Assembly: GCF_029433115.1 (NCBI RefSeq)
Contig: NZ_JARNTV010000019.1
Coordinates: forward strand, 1-64,000
DNA from: Sphingomonas sp. AOB5
GTDB lineage: Bacteria; Pseudomonadota; Alphaproteobacteria; Sphingomonadales; Sphingomonadaceae
Length of the DNA: 64,000 nucleotides
Reading direction: 5' to 3'
Each line of letters begins with the position of its first letter. Position 1 is the stretch's first letter. The notes beneath the pieces were generated by a model. That model searched no databases, was not told the origin of the DNA, and saw nothing but the letters and a program-made list of their open reading frames with translations. The translations under genes and the position numbers were made by a program. Of this stretch, positions 56,045 through 64,000 are shown in pieces.

Positions 56045-56980
56045 ATGCGCAGACTACCTCCGCTCGCCGCCGTACGCGTGTTCGAAGCCGCGGCTCGTCA
56101 CGGCAATTTCACCCGCGCTGCCGAGGAACTGGGCATGACCCAGGCCGCGGTCAGCTATCAGATGAAGCTGCTGGAGGAGCGTCTGGGCGCACCTTTGTTC
56201 GCGCGCAGCGGCCGCGGGATCGCGCTTACCGATCATGGCCGCCGCATCGCGCCACAGGTGACCTCGGCATTCGATACGATGGGCGAGGCGTTCGGATCGG
56301 TCCGCGCCGAGAGCGAAGGCGTGCTGACGATCAGCGCGCCGCGCACCTTCGCCACCAATTGGCTGGCGGCGCGGATCGGCAGCTTCCAGATGGCGCGTCC
56401 CGAATTGGCGGTGCGCATGCATGTCGGCGACGAGATCGTCGATCTGGCCGCCGGCGATGCAGACATGGGCATTCGCGGCGCGCCTGCGCCATGGCCCGGC
56501 CTTGAGTCGCATTTCGTGATGGGTATGCCGGTCATGCCGATGGCCAGCCCCGCATTGCTCGCCGCGCACCCGCCGGTTCTCGAGGCTGCGGATGTGCTGA
56601 AGCTGCCGCGCCTGTCGCCCGACGATGACTGGTGGGATTTGTGGATCGAATCCGCGGTGGCGGGCATGCCGGAGAGCCGCTCGGCGCCGTCGATCCGCTT
56701 CGAATCGCAAATACTCGACGGCAGCGCGGCGATCGCAGGGCATGGCGTGGCGATCCTCAGCCCGCCCATGTGGCAGACCGCGATCGACGCCGGCCAGCTC
56801 GTCGAGGTCCATCCGCACTTCGTCAATTATCGCAACGGCTTCTGGCTGGTCTATCCCGAGAACAAGCGTGGCCTGGCCAAGATCCGCGCGTTTCGCGAAT
56901 GGCTGCTGCCCGAAGCGCGTCTGGCGCTGGGCAACGATCCCTATGGCGCGCTGGTGCCGCCGGGACAGCCTTCGAAGTGA
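56045..56980 (+). CDS. LysR-family regulator, GcvA-like
   Basis: A 311-residue transcription factor. The N-terminal winged helix (MRRLPPLAAVRVFEAAARHGNFTRAAEELGMTQAAVSYQ) strongly resembles the GcvA group. The ligand domain spans about 90-300 (GVLTISAPRTFATNWLAARIG, LIFxDD-like LSPDDDWWDLW). ATG 56045 is preferred over an upstream GTG (56027), which has no signal. Target genes are unknown; the divergent UrcA gene is the nearest candidate. The gene overlaps the next convergent gene by 40 bp. Confidence 0.85.
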   Translation: MRRLPPLAAVRVFEAAARHGNFTRAAEELGMTQAAVSYQMKLLEERLGAPLFARSGRGIALTDHGRRIAPQVTSAFDTMGEAFGSVRAESEGVLTISAPRTFATNWLAARIGSFQMARPELAVRMHVGDEIVDLAAGDADMGIRGAPAPWPGLESHFVMGMPVMPMASPALLAAHPPVLEAADVLKLPRLSPDDDWWDLWIESAVAGMPESRSAPSIRFESQILDGSAAIAGHGVAILSPPMWQTAIDAGQLVEVHPHFVNYRNGFWLVYPENKRGLAKIRAFREWLLPEARLALGNDPYGALVPPGQPSK

Positions 56981-57735
56981 CGTGTCAGCAGCGCGGTCCA
57001 CGCCGCGTCGCCTGCCGGTTCCTCGCCGATCAGCTTCAGCCGGAAATCGCGGTAATTGTCGTGATTGGGACGGCCCCATTGCACGTCGACGATATAGCCG
57101 GATCGCGCATCGACCCATAAAGGCCCGCCGCCCTTGTCGCCGAACGCGGGTCCGCTGACGTCAAAGCGCAATGTGTTGCGGTCCAGATGCCGCTCGATCC
57201 CCACGAACCGCGCCGTTGCTTCGCCCGTCCAGATCAGCGGGGAGGGGCTACCCGGCCATACCAGCGCCATGCCGAATCCGAAGCTCTTGCGCGATCCCGG
57301 TTGCGCCTGCATCGCCGCCGCCAGCGTGCCGAGGTCATAGTCGTAGAGATGCCACGGCCGCATCGGCACATCGAGCGCCAGCTTCGTCGGCGGATTGCCC
57401 GCGATGGTTGCGTCGATCCGCTTCTTCGCCGGATCGAACACCATCTCGGCATAGGCCTGACTCTTCGCGCCTGGCTCCAGCCGCGCCGCGACCAGCTTCG
57501 TCGCCTCACCCGTCTCCGGATCGATCGTCGCGGTCACCAGCGCCGAACGCGTGCAGCGCTCGACCATCTTGTAGACGACAACCCGATCCTCCGCCGCACG
57601 GTGCATATAGATCTGCTCCGGCTCGCTGCCGTCGCGATTGGTGCGCTCGTAATGGAAGGTGCGGCCGACCGGTGATGGCTGGGCCGTGGCGGTTCCGGCC
57701 ATCAGCAGGCAAGACGCTGTGAGTGCGAACCGCAT
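56941..57735 (-). CDS. Secreted protein of unknown function
   Basis: A 264-residue exported protein with a signal peptide (TASCLLMAGTATAQP). The mature part is rich in beta-strand patterns (VGRTFHYERTNRDGSEPEQIYMHRA, AFGDKGGGPLWVDARSGYIVDVQW) and resembles hypothetical lipid-binding or beta-sandwich proteins, but no family is certain. GGAGG lies five bases before ATG 57735; an ATG at 57747 overlaps that site and is less likely. Its 3' end overlaps the LysR gene by 40 bp on the other strand. It is divergent from parC. Confidence 0.62.
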   Translation of the reverse strand: MRFALTASCLLMAGTATAQPSPVGRTFHYERTNRDGSEPEQIYMHRAAEDRVVVYKMVERCTRSALVTATIDPETGEATKLVAARLEPGAKSQAYAEMVFDPAKKRIDATIAGNPPTKLALDVPMRPWHLYDYDLGTLAAAMQAQPGSRKSFGFGMALVWPGSPSPLIWTGEATARFVGIERHLDRNTLRFDVSGPAFGDKGGGPLWVDARSGYIVDVQWGRPNHDNYRDFRLKLIGEEPAGDAAWTALLTRHFEGCPGGTSAP

Positions 57736-57762
57736 CGCGACCTCCATGTGATTTACTAAACT

Positions 57763-57776
57763 AATACACTAGTATT
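57763..57776. promoter_or_regulatory. AT-rich dyad before the secreted-protein gene
   Basis: AATAC (57763-57767) and GTATT (57772-57776) flank ACTA in the 89-bp divergent region between the secreted-protein gene (start 57735) and parC (57825). The surrounding TTTACTAAACTAATACACTAGTA is strikingly AT-rich for this genome, so promoter and operator elements are expected here. Regulator unknown. Confidence 0.35.
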
Positions 57777-57824
57777 TTCGTCACCGCCTCGCAACTCGCG
57801 AAAAGCGCTGCTATCGAGAACATA

Positions 57825-60065
57825 ATGGCACTCGATACCGATCTTAACGAACCCGCTGGCTCGTCCGACGTTCCCTTCGATAGCGCGCTTTCCGAGCGCT
57901 ATCTCGTCTACGCCATGTCGACGATCACTGCGCGTTCGCTGCCGGACGTGCGCGACGGGCTGAAGCCGGTCCATCGTCGCCTGCTCTGGGCGATGCGGCT
58001 GCTGCGGCTCGATCCGGCGCAGGGGTATAAGAAGTGTGCGCGCGTCGTCGGCGACGTGATCGGCAAATACCATCCGCATGGCGACCAGTCGGTCTATGAC
58101 GCGATGGTCCGCCTCGCCCAGACCTTCTCGCTGCGCTACCCGCTGGTCGACGGGCAGGGCAATTTCGGCAACATCGACGGCGATAACGCCGCGGCCTATC
58201 GTTATACCGAGGCCCGGCTGACCCAGGTCGCGATCGACCTGATGGACGGCCTGGACGAGAACGCCACCGATTTCCGCCCGACCTATAATGGCGAAGAGGA
58301 AGAGCCGGAGCTGTTCCCCGGCATGTTCCCCAATCTGCTCGCCAATGGTGCCGCCGGCATCGCGGTGGGCATGGCGACGTCGATCCCGCCGCACAATGCT
58401 GCCGAACTGCTAGACGCTGCGGTCGCGCTGATCGACAATCCGCAGGCGAACGTCCTCGATTATGTGAAAGGCCCCGATTTCCCAACCGGCGGCATCGTCG
58501 CCGACAGCTCACTCGCCATCGCCGAGGCATACAATACCGGCCGCGGCAGCTTCCGCGTTCGCGCGCGGATCGAGAAGGTGATCGAGAAGGGCGGCGGTTG
58601 GCACCTGGTCGTCTCGGAAATCCCCTACGGGGTGCAGAAGGGCAAGCTGATCGAGGGCATTGCCGAACTGATCAACGAGAAGAAGCTGCCGATCCTGGGC
58701 GATGTCCGCGACGAATCCGCCGAGGATATCCGCGTCGTCATCGAACCGCGCAGCCGCACGGTGAATGCCGAGGATCTGATCCACAGCCTCTATCGCATGT
58801 CGGACCTCGAAGTCCGCGTGCCGCTCAACCTCAACGTGCTCGACAAGAACCGCACGCCGCGGGTGATGAGCCTGCGCGATGCGCTGGCCGCCTGGGTCGA
58901 GCATCAGTTCGTGGTGCTGCGCCGCAAGTCCGAGCATCGGCTGGCCAAGATCGCGGACCGGCTCGAACTGGTCGGCGGCTACATTATTGCCTTCCTCAAT
59001 CTCGACCGGGTGATCGAGATCATCCGCACCGAGGACGAGCCCAAGCCGGTGATGATCGCCGAGTTCCAGCTGACCGACCGTCAGGCCGAAGCCATCCTCA
59101 ACATGCGCCTGCGTTCGCTGCGCAAGCTCGAGGAAATGGAGCTTCGCCGCGAGAAGGAGGGGCTGGAGAAGGAACAGGCCGAACTGGAGCTGCTCCTCTC
59201 GTCCGATGCGCGCCAGCGCACCCGGATGAAGCGCGACCTCGGCAAGATCCGCGACCGCTACGGCCCCGAGACTTTGCTCGGAAAGCGCCGCACCAGCATC
59301 GAGGAGGCCGCACCCGCACGCGAAATCCCGCTCGAGGCGATGATCGAGCGCGAGCCGATCACCGTCATCCTGTCGCAGCGCGGCTGGATCCGCGCGATGA
59401 AGGGGCATGTCGAGGAGCTTGGCGGCGATGCGCTGAAGTTCAAGGAAGGCGACGGCCCGTTCCTCGCCTTCCACGCCCAGACGACCGACAAGCTGCTCCT
59501 CGCCGCCGATAATGGCCGATTCTATACGCTGGGTGCCGACAAGCTGCCCGGCGGGCGCGGTTTCGGCGAGCCGGTGCGGCTGATGATCGACCTTGAGGGC
59601 GAGCGTCAGATCGTCACCCTGCTGCCCGCCAACGCCGCCGCGAAGCTGCTTGTGGCCGCGACCGACGGCCGCGGCTTCATCGTGAAGAGCGAAGACGTCA
59701 TCGCCGAGACCCGCAAGGGCAAGCAGGTCGTCACGCCGCGTCCCGGCGCCCATCTCAAGCTGGTCAAGCCGATCGCGGCCGATGACGATGCGGTTGCCGC
59801 CATCGGCGACAATCGCAAATTGCTGGTCTTTCCGCTCTCCGAAGTCGCCGAAATGGCACGCGGGCAGGGTGTCCAGTTGCAGCGCTATCGCGATGGTGGC
59901 CTGTCCGATGTGCGGACCTTCCGCATGGTGGACGGGCTCAGCTGGGCGATGGGCGGCGATTCGGGCCGGACGCGCTCGGAAACCGATCTCACGCCCTGGC
60001 GTGCAGCCCGGGGCGCGGCCGGCCGAATGCCGCCTACCGGCTTCCCGCGCGACAACAAGTTCTGA
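57825..60065 (+). CDS. parC: DNA topoisomerase IV subunit A
   Basis: A 746-residue type-IIA topoisomerase subunit that decatenates sister chromosomes with ParE. The breakage-reunion domain has [17 protein letters not shown], the catalytic Tyr127 in [11 protein letters not shown] and [14 protein letters not shown]. The quinolone-contact segment [16 protein letters not shown] has Gln88 and Asp92 at the places of E. coli ParC Ser80 and Glu84. The C-terminal domain is short with degenerate beta-pinwheel repeats, which favours ParC over GyrA. ATG 57825 is the first start. Confidence 0.93.
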   Translation: MALDTDLNEPAGSSDVPFDSALSERYLVYAMSTITARSLPDVRDGLKPVHRRLLWAMRLLRLDPAQGYKKCARVVGDVIGKYHPHGDQSVYDAMVRLAQTFSLRYPLVDGQGNFGNIDGDNAAAYRYTEARLTQVAIDLMDGLDENATDFRPTYNGEEEEPELFPGMFPNLLANGAAGIAVGMATSIPPHNAAELLDAAVALIDNPQANVLDYVKGPDFPTGGIVADSSLAIAEAYNTGRGSFRVRARIEKVIEKGGGWHLVVSEIPYGVQKGKLIEGIAELINEKKLPILGDVRDESAEDIRVVIEPRSRTVNAEDLIHSLYRMSDLEVRVPLNLNVLDKNRTPRVMSLRDALAAWVEHQFVVLRRKSEHRLAKIADRLELVGGYIIAFLNLDRVIEIIRTEDEPKPVMIAEFQLTDRQAEAILNMRLRSLRKLEEMELRREKEGLEKEQAELELLLSSDARQRTRMKRDLGKIRDRYGPETLLGKRRTSIEEAAPAREIPLEAMIEREPITVILSQRGWIRAMKGHVEELGGDALKFKEGDGPFLAFHAQTTDKLLLAADNGRFYTLGADKLPGGRGFGEPVRLMIDLEGERQIVTLLPANAAAKLLVAATDGRGFIVKSEDVIAETRKGKQVVTPRPGAHLKLVKPIAADDDAVAAIGDNRKLLVFPLSEVAEMARGQGVQLQRYRDGGLSDVRTFRMVDGLSWAMGGDSGRTRSETDLTPWRAARGAAGRMPPTGFPRDNKF

Positions 60066-60171
60066 CACCGTTCTCCCGGCCCACGCCGGAATCGCGCTAA
60101 CTGCCCATTACGGCTGCGAAATAAGCCGTGCTTCAGAGCGTCTTAACTAATCCGGGTTAGCCACGTTCGCG

Positions 60172-61887
60172 ATGGTGCCGAACAAGCGGAACTCAGATGC
60201 GGAAAAGGCCCCGCCGGAACAACCGGTGGGAGCGGATGTGCTCGCGTGCGGCCCAGCCGCCAGCGCCGCGGTTCTGGACCTCATGCCGATCCCCGCCGCG
60301 GTGATCGAACAGCGCGGCCGTGACTTCCAGTTCGAAGCCGTAAACCGCCCGTTTCGCCTCGCCGGACTGGGCACGATCGCTTCCGAATCGCCCGTCGTCC
60401 GCCTGCTCGGCCCGCACCTGCGCCGCTTCTTCGAATCGGACCACACGCATCAGGAGATCAACTGGCAGTTCGGCGACGAAGTCGATTGCCGCTATTTCCG
60501 CGTCACCTTCGCCCGTCGCGCCAATGTCCGCGGCCTCGATCGCGCGCTGGTCAGCCTGATCGACCAGACCGCCGAACTGCGCACCGAACAGTCGCTCCGC
60601 CGCGAGATGATGACCGACAGCCTCACCGGGCTGCCCAATCGTGCGGGCTTCAGCGACGAAGTCGAAGCCGCGATCGGTCCGGAGACTGCGGCCGATTATG
60701 CCGTGCTGGTGGTCAATCTCGATCGCTTCAGCCGGGTCAACGCCTGCATGGGCGGCCTTGCCGGCGACGAACTGCTGATCTCGGTCGCCCGCCGCCTGAA
60801 GGGCGCGCTGCGCGGCCGCGACGTGCTTGCCCGCCTCAATGGCGACGAGTTCGGCGTGCTGCTCGCGCTCGATGATGGCCCCAATGACGCGCTCCATGTC
60901 GCCAAGCGTATCCAGGCCGCGCTCGCCAATCCGTTCCGACTGTCGGACTTCGAGATCCGCGTCGATTGCGCCATCGGCATCGCACTCGGTTCGGACAATG
61001 ACGGCGACAGCGAGGATCTGGTCCGCAACGCCCAGTTCGCGGTGAAGCGCTCCAAGCAATCGAGCCGCACCGAAACCTATCAGACTCGCGCCTTCGACAT
61101 CGCCCGCGAACAGTTCGGCATGGAGACCGAGCTGCGCCGCGCGATCGAGGAAGGGGCATTGTCGCTCTATTTCCAGCCGATCTGCGATCTCGCCAGCGGC
61201 CGCATCACTTCGTTCGAAGCGCTTGCCCGCTGGACCAACGAGGACGGCGTCAGCCTCTCGCCCAACGAGTTCATCCCGGTCGCCGAGGAATCGGGCCTGA
61301 TCGTGCCGCTCGGCCGCTGGGCGATGGACGAGGCCGCGCGCACGCTGGCGTCATGGGACGTCGAAGCGGGCGGCGATTGCGGCGTGAAGGTCGCGGTCAA
61401 TCTCTCGGCGATCCAACTCCAGCGCGATCAGATCCCCACCATGGTCCGCGCCGCGCTCGACCGGCACGGCATCGACGGCACCCGCCTCACGCTGGAACTC
61501 ACCGAAAGCGCCATCGTCACCGATCCGGACCGCATCGCCCAGACGATGCGCGCGCTGAAGGATCTCGGCGCCACGCTGGCGATGGACGATTTCGGCACCG
61601 GCTATTCGAACCTGGCCTATCTGCAGAAGCTGCCGATCGACCTGCTCAAGATCGACCGCAGCTTCGTGTCGGGCATGCTGGCCGATCGCGACAAGATCGC
61701 CATCGTCCGCGCCATCCTGTCACTGGCCCAGGCGCTGGGGATGCAGACGACGGCCGAGGGCATCGAGACCAACGAACTGGCCCAGACTCTCGCGGCGCTC
61801 GGCTGCACCTATGGCCAGGGCTTCCTCTACGCCCGCCCGCTCGAAGAGAGCGAAGCGTTCCGCCTGATCGATCAGCGCAACGCCTGA
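60172..61887 (+). CDS. GGDEF/EAL cyclic-di-GMP protein with degenerate GGDEF
   Basis: A 571-residue protein. An N-terminal PAS-like region (30-135) leads to a GGDEF domain (140-305) whose signature reads NGDEF (223-227) rather than GG[DE]EF. The EAL domain (315-565) keeps FEALARW (Glu349), ELTESAI, MDDFGTGYSNL and LLKIDRSFV, so it is probably an active c-di-GMP phosphodiesterase. There is no membrane segment. ATG 60172 is the first start. It stands 106 bp after parC and converges with the CCA-adding enzyme (16 bp overlap). Confidence 0.88.
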   Translation: MVPNKRNSDAEKAPPEQPVGADVLACGPAASAAVLDLMPIPAAVIEQRGRDFQFEAVNRPFRLAGLGTIASESPVVRLLGPHLRRFFESDHTHQEINWQFGDEVDCRYFRVTFARRANVRGLDRALVSLIDQTAELRTEQSLRREMMTDSLTGLPNRAGFSDEVEAAIGPETAADYAVLVVNLDRFSRVNACMGGLAGDELLISVARRLKGALRGRDVLARLNGDEFGVLLALDDGPNDALHVAKRIQAALANPFRLSDFEIRVDCAIGIALGSDNDGDSEDLVRNAQFAVKRSKQSSRTETYQTRAFDIAREQFGMETELRRAIEEGALSLYFQPICDLASGRITSFEALARWTNEDGVSLSPNEFIPVAEESGLIVPLGRWAMDEAARTLASWDVEAGGDCGVKVAVNLSAIQLQRDQIPTMVRAALDRHGIDGTRLTLELTESAIVTDPDRIAQTMRALKDLGATLAMDDFGTGYSNLAYLQKLPIDLLKIDRSFVSGMLADRDKIAIVRAILSLAQALGMQTTAEGIETNELAQTLAALGCTYGQGFLYARPLEESEAFRLIDQRNA

Positions 61888-63059
61888 GTTACCTGCGCAT
61901 CGGCGATTTCCGCGACCCGCGCCGCATCGGGGAAACCTTCCGCGATCCATTGATCCTCGACAGTGCGCAGCACACGCGCGACGTCCGGACCCTTGCTCAG
62001 CCCGCGCTCGACCAGCGCACCGCCGGTGATCGGCAGCTTTGGCGGGTCCCACATCTTGATCTGTGCGATCAGGGCGGGGCCATCCTCGCGCATCACCAGC
62101 AGGTCGAACGCATGCTCGCGGCCGATGCGATAGCTCAGCTCGTACGACGAACCGAACGCGTGCGGCGCAATCGCCGAGGCCAGTTGCTTGCGCTGGGCCT
62201 TGGACAGTTTCAGCCGCGCACCCACCACATCGTTGATTTTCGCATCCGCCGGCAACAGCGCCGCGAGGCGCCGGATCGCATCGGCGGGCAGCTCCGCAGC
62301 GGCTTCGTTCGCCGCGGCCTTCGCCAGCCGGTCGACACCAGCCATATCGATCTCCGGCACCACCGGAAGCAGGATGCCGCGCTCGATCATCAGCCGCATC
62401 ACCGCCACCGCATCCTTCGCGACCAGCAGCTTGAGCAGTTCATCGGCGATCCGCTCGCGGCTCAGTGCCATCAGGTCCTTCGCCCGCGTTTCGCATGCGG
62501 CAAGCCCCTCGGCATCCGGCTCGCTGCCGAACCGCGCCAGAAAACGGAAGAAGCGCAGGATTCGCAGATGATCCTCGGCGATTCGCTGCAACGGATCGCC
62601 GATGAAGCGCACCCGGCGCGCTTCGAGGTCGTCCAACCCGCCGAAATAATCGTAAATCTGTCCCGAAATGGGATCAGCATAGAGCGCGTTCATCGTGAAG
62701 TCGCGCCGCGCTGCATCCTCGCGCCAGTCGTTCGTAAACGCGACCGTCGCGTGCCGCCCGTCGGTCGAGACGTCGCGGCGCAGCGTGGTCACTTCCACCG
62801 GTCCGCTCTCCAGCACTGCGGTGATCGTGCCATGCGCGATGCCGGTCGGAACGACGCGGATGCCGGCTTCCTTCAGCATGTCCATCGCCAGTTCGGGCGC
62901 ATGCGGTGTCGCGATGTCGATATCGGCGACAGGGATCCCCAGCAGCGTGTCGCGCACTGCGCCGCCCACATATCGCGCCGGAGTCAGCACGCGCGCCAGC
63001 CCGGCCAGGCCGGGCCGGTCCTGCCAGTCGGCATGGGGAAGAATGGTCACGCGGTCCAT
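61872..63059 (-). CDS. cca: CCA-adding tRNA nucleotidyltransferase
   Basis: A 395-residue class-II nucleotidyltransferase that repairs or adds the 3' CCA of tRNA. Motif A is RYVGGAVRDTLL followed by DIDIAT (Asp46, Asp48), then RDFTMNALYAD and RIAEDHLRILRFFRFLARF. The helical body and tail follow; no HD domain is seen. ATG 63059 is chosen over an upstream GTG near 63125. The NUDIX gene ends 13 bp inside this start, so the two are coupled. Relatives with poly(A) polymerase activity look similar, but motif A favours CCA addition. Confidence 0.88.
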   Translation of the reverse strand: MDRVTILPHADWQDRPGLAGLARVLTPARYVGGAVRDTLLGIPVADIDIATPHAPELAMDMLKEAGIRVVPTGIAHGTITAVLESGPVEVTTLRRDVSTDGRHATVAFTNDWREDAARRDFTMNALYADPISGQIYDYFGGLDDLEARRVRFIGDPLQRIAEDHLRILRFFRFLARFGSEPDAEGLAACETRAKDLMALSRERIADELLKLLVAKDAVAVMRLMIERGILLPVVPEIDMAGVDRLAKAAANEAAAELPADAIRRLAALLPADAKINDVVGARLKLSKAQRKQLASAIAPHAFGSSYELSYRIGREHAFDLLVMREDGPALIAQIKMWDPPKLPITGGALVERGLSKGPDVARVLRTVEDQWIAEGFPDAARVAEIADAQVTQALR

Positions 63060-63637
63060 TGCAGGCGTCTCGAAAGGTTGACGATCATTGCCGCGGTCGC
63101 GCCCCAGATGCGGCGGCCCTCCCACGGTATCTCGTAATAGCGGCGCTCAAGGCCCTGATAGAAGGCGGTGCCTTCGCTGTGATTGGCCGGATCGAGCAGG
63201 AAGCTGAGCGGCACTTCGAACACATCGGCCACTTCGGCTTCGGCCGGGACCAGCGCGATATCGGGCGCCACCACGCCAATGACCGGGGTCACGCAATAGC
63301 CGGTGATGGTGCGATAGCGATCCGAGGTGCCCACCACCTGCACCTGAGCGCGGGGCAGGGCGATTTCCTCCTCCGCCTCGCGCAGCGCAGCGGCGATGGG
63401 GCCATCATCCTCGGGATCGATCCGACCGCCGGGAAAGGCGACCTGCCCGGCATGACGTCTCATGTTCGCGTTGCGCTGGGTCAGGATCACACCGGGATCG
63501 GCGCGGTCGGTCACCGCCACCAGCACTGCGGCGGGATGGGTCGCCGCATCGGGATCGAAGTCGTGATGGTCCCCGGTCAGCAGGATCGGCTCATGCTGCG
63601 TCTCCAGCGCCGCGCGCAGGCGTTCGGCCAGCGTCAT
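63047..63637 (-). CDS. NUDIX hydrolase, CoA pyrophosphatase type
   Basis: A 196-residue NUDIX protein. The box is complete: GGRIDPEDDGPIAAALREAEEEIALP (about residues 73-98). The preceding RNANMRRHAGQVAFPGG is the extra signature of the CoA/NADH pyrophosphatase (NudL-like) subgroup. It would hydrolyse coenzyme A or a similar nucleotide in the cytoplasm. ATG 63637 overlaps the stop of the upstream DUF1285 gene by 4 bp. Confidence 0.85.
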   Translation of the reverse strand: MTLAERLRAALETQHEPILLTGDHHDFDPDAATHPAAVLVAVTDRADPGVILTQRNANMRRHAGQVAFPGGRIDPEDDGPIAAALREAEEEIALPRAQVQVVGTSDRYRTITGYCVTPVIGVVAPDIALVPAEAEVADVFEVPLSFLLDPANHSEGTAFYQGLERRYYEIPWEGRRIWGATAAMIVNLSRRLQWTA

Positions 63638-64000
63638 TGCACCGGCTCGAGCGCGAAGAAGGCACCATCGCTCCACACGCCGGGCGGCTCGCTGCCGTTC
63701 GAAAGCGCGATCTGCGCCAGCTCGTAATAGACGCTGCGGCTCACCAGTGCTTCCAGCCCGCCGCGCACGTGCAGATAGGGGCGGGGGCCGCCCTCCGCAT
63801 TGCCCTCGAACCGGATCGCATGCTCCGGCCCGGCGGTGACGAGGTCGTCGGTGTTGAGCCGGAAGGCCAGCCGCATGCGCTCGCCTTCGCCCTCGGCCTT
63901 CAGCTCAACGGCTTGAAAAGGCGCGTCTTCTACTTCGATGTCCAGTTTTTCGACCGGGGTCACCAGCACGAACGACCCGTCCGCCTCGCGCCGCAGGATC
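63634..64000 (-). CDS. DUF1285 family protein (5' end outside window)
   Basis: The C-terminal 121 residues of a DUF1285 protein; the start lies beyond base 64000. The visible part reads LRREADGSFVLVTPVEKLDIEVEDAPF, then LAFRLNTDDLVTAGPEHAIRF and RPYLHVRGGLEALVSRSVYYELAQ, matching the family well. DUF1285 proteins are small and cytoplasmic with unknown function. The stop overlaps the NUDIX start by 4 bp, so DUF1285-NUDIX-cca form one unit. Confidence 0.82.
   Translation of the reverse strand, partial: ILRREADGSFVLVTPVEKLDIEVEDAPFQAVELKAEGEGERMRLAFRLNTDDLVTAGPEHAIRFEGNAEGGPRPYLHVRGGLEALVSRSVYYELAQIALSNGSEPPGVWSDGAFFALEPVQ

Noticed and set aside
60110..60129. Terminator after parC
   Set aside because: ACGGCT/AGCCGT forms a 6-bp stem but lacks a T-run and is weak; not listed as a terminator.

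Overview
The window reads as chromosomal DNA of a high-GC alphaproteobacterium, most likely a sphingomonad. The reasons are the very GC-rich codon use, gene families typical of that group (UrcA, TonB-dependent receptor with secreted hydrolases, GH3/GH97 glycosidases, hutFIHGU), a tRNA-Arg with encoded CCA, and a C-rich dyad repeat resembling sphingomonad intergenic elements. Genes are packed tightly, with many ATGA/GTGA stop-start overlaps. No CRISPR array, transposase, phage or rRNA gene was seen.

Layout. (1) 1-6962: histidine catabolism, hutC-hutF divergent from hutI-hutH-hutG-hutU around a perfect 18-bp palindrome. (2) 6959-10136: an HPr-kinase-like ATPase, a class-V aminotransferase and a Gfo/Idh/MocA oxidoreductase. 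(3) 10126-15976: sugar use (GH3 beta-glucosidase lipoprotein, FucP-type permease, GH97 glucosidase). (4) 15963-24619: a SAM-fold protein, mobA, a hybrid histidine kinase with an ethylene-receptor-type sensor domain, three tandem paralogous secreted proteins behind nadE, and two L,D-transpeptidases. (5) 24677-33104: a catabolic island with a GntR regulator, TonB-dependent receptor, two SxxK hydrolases, a carboxylesterase and an M28-like protein; the same ATTATCGATAAT operator occurs at both of its promoters. (6) 33476-37768: methionine salvage (mtnB-mtnD-mtnC-mtnA and a likely aminotransferase), split by a dyad repeat. (7) 39067-44915: the widespread DUF4129-DUF4350-MoxR-DUF58-SpoIIM-RDD operon, followed 3 bp later by a lower-GC TIR-GTPase fusion gene that abuts tRNA-Arg(TCT). 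(8) 46680-48854: a queuosine-precursor transporter and small membrane proteins. (9) 48859-53361: purC and purSQ, separated by a Slam outer-membrane translocon and its TbpB-like surface lipoprotein. (10) 53468-57735: two DUF4349 paralogues, UrcA, a LysR regulator and a secreted protein. (11) 57825-64000: parC, a GGDEF/EAL protein, CCA-adding enzyme, NUDIX hydrolase and a DUF1285 fragment.

How the genes work together. The hut genes take histidine to glutamate plus formate by the HutF/HutG five-step route under HutC. The GntR island looks like a self-contained import-and-hydrolyse unit for an unknown ester or amide compound. The mtn genes recycle methylthioribose phosphate to methionine. The best candidates for under-described biology are the TIR-GTPase fusion, the ethylene-receptor-like kinase, the Slam/TbpB-like pair inside the purine genes, and the operator-defined GntR island. 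All assignments come from reading sequence motifs; no database search was run.
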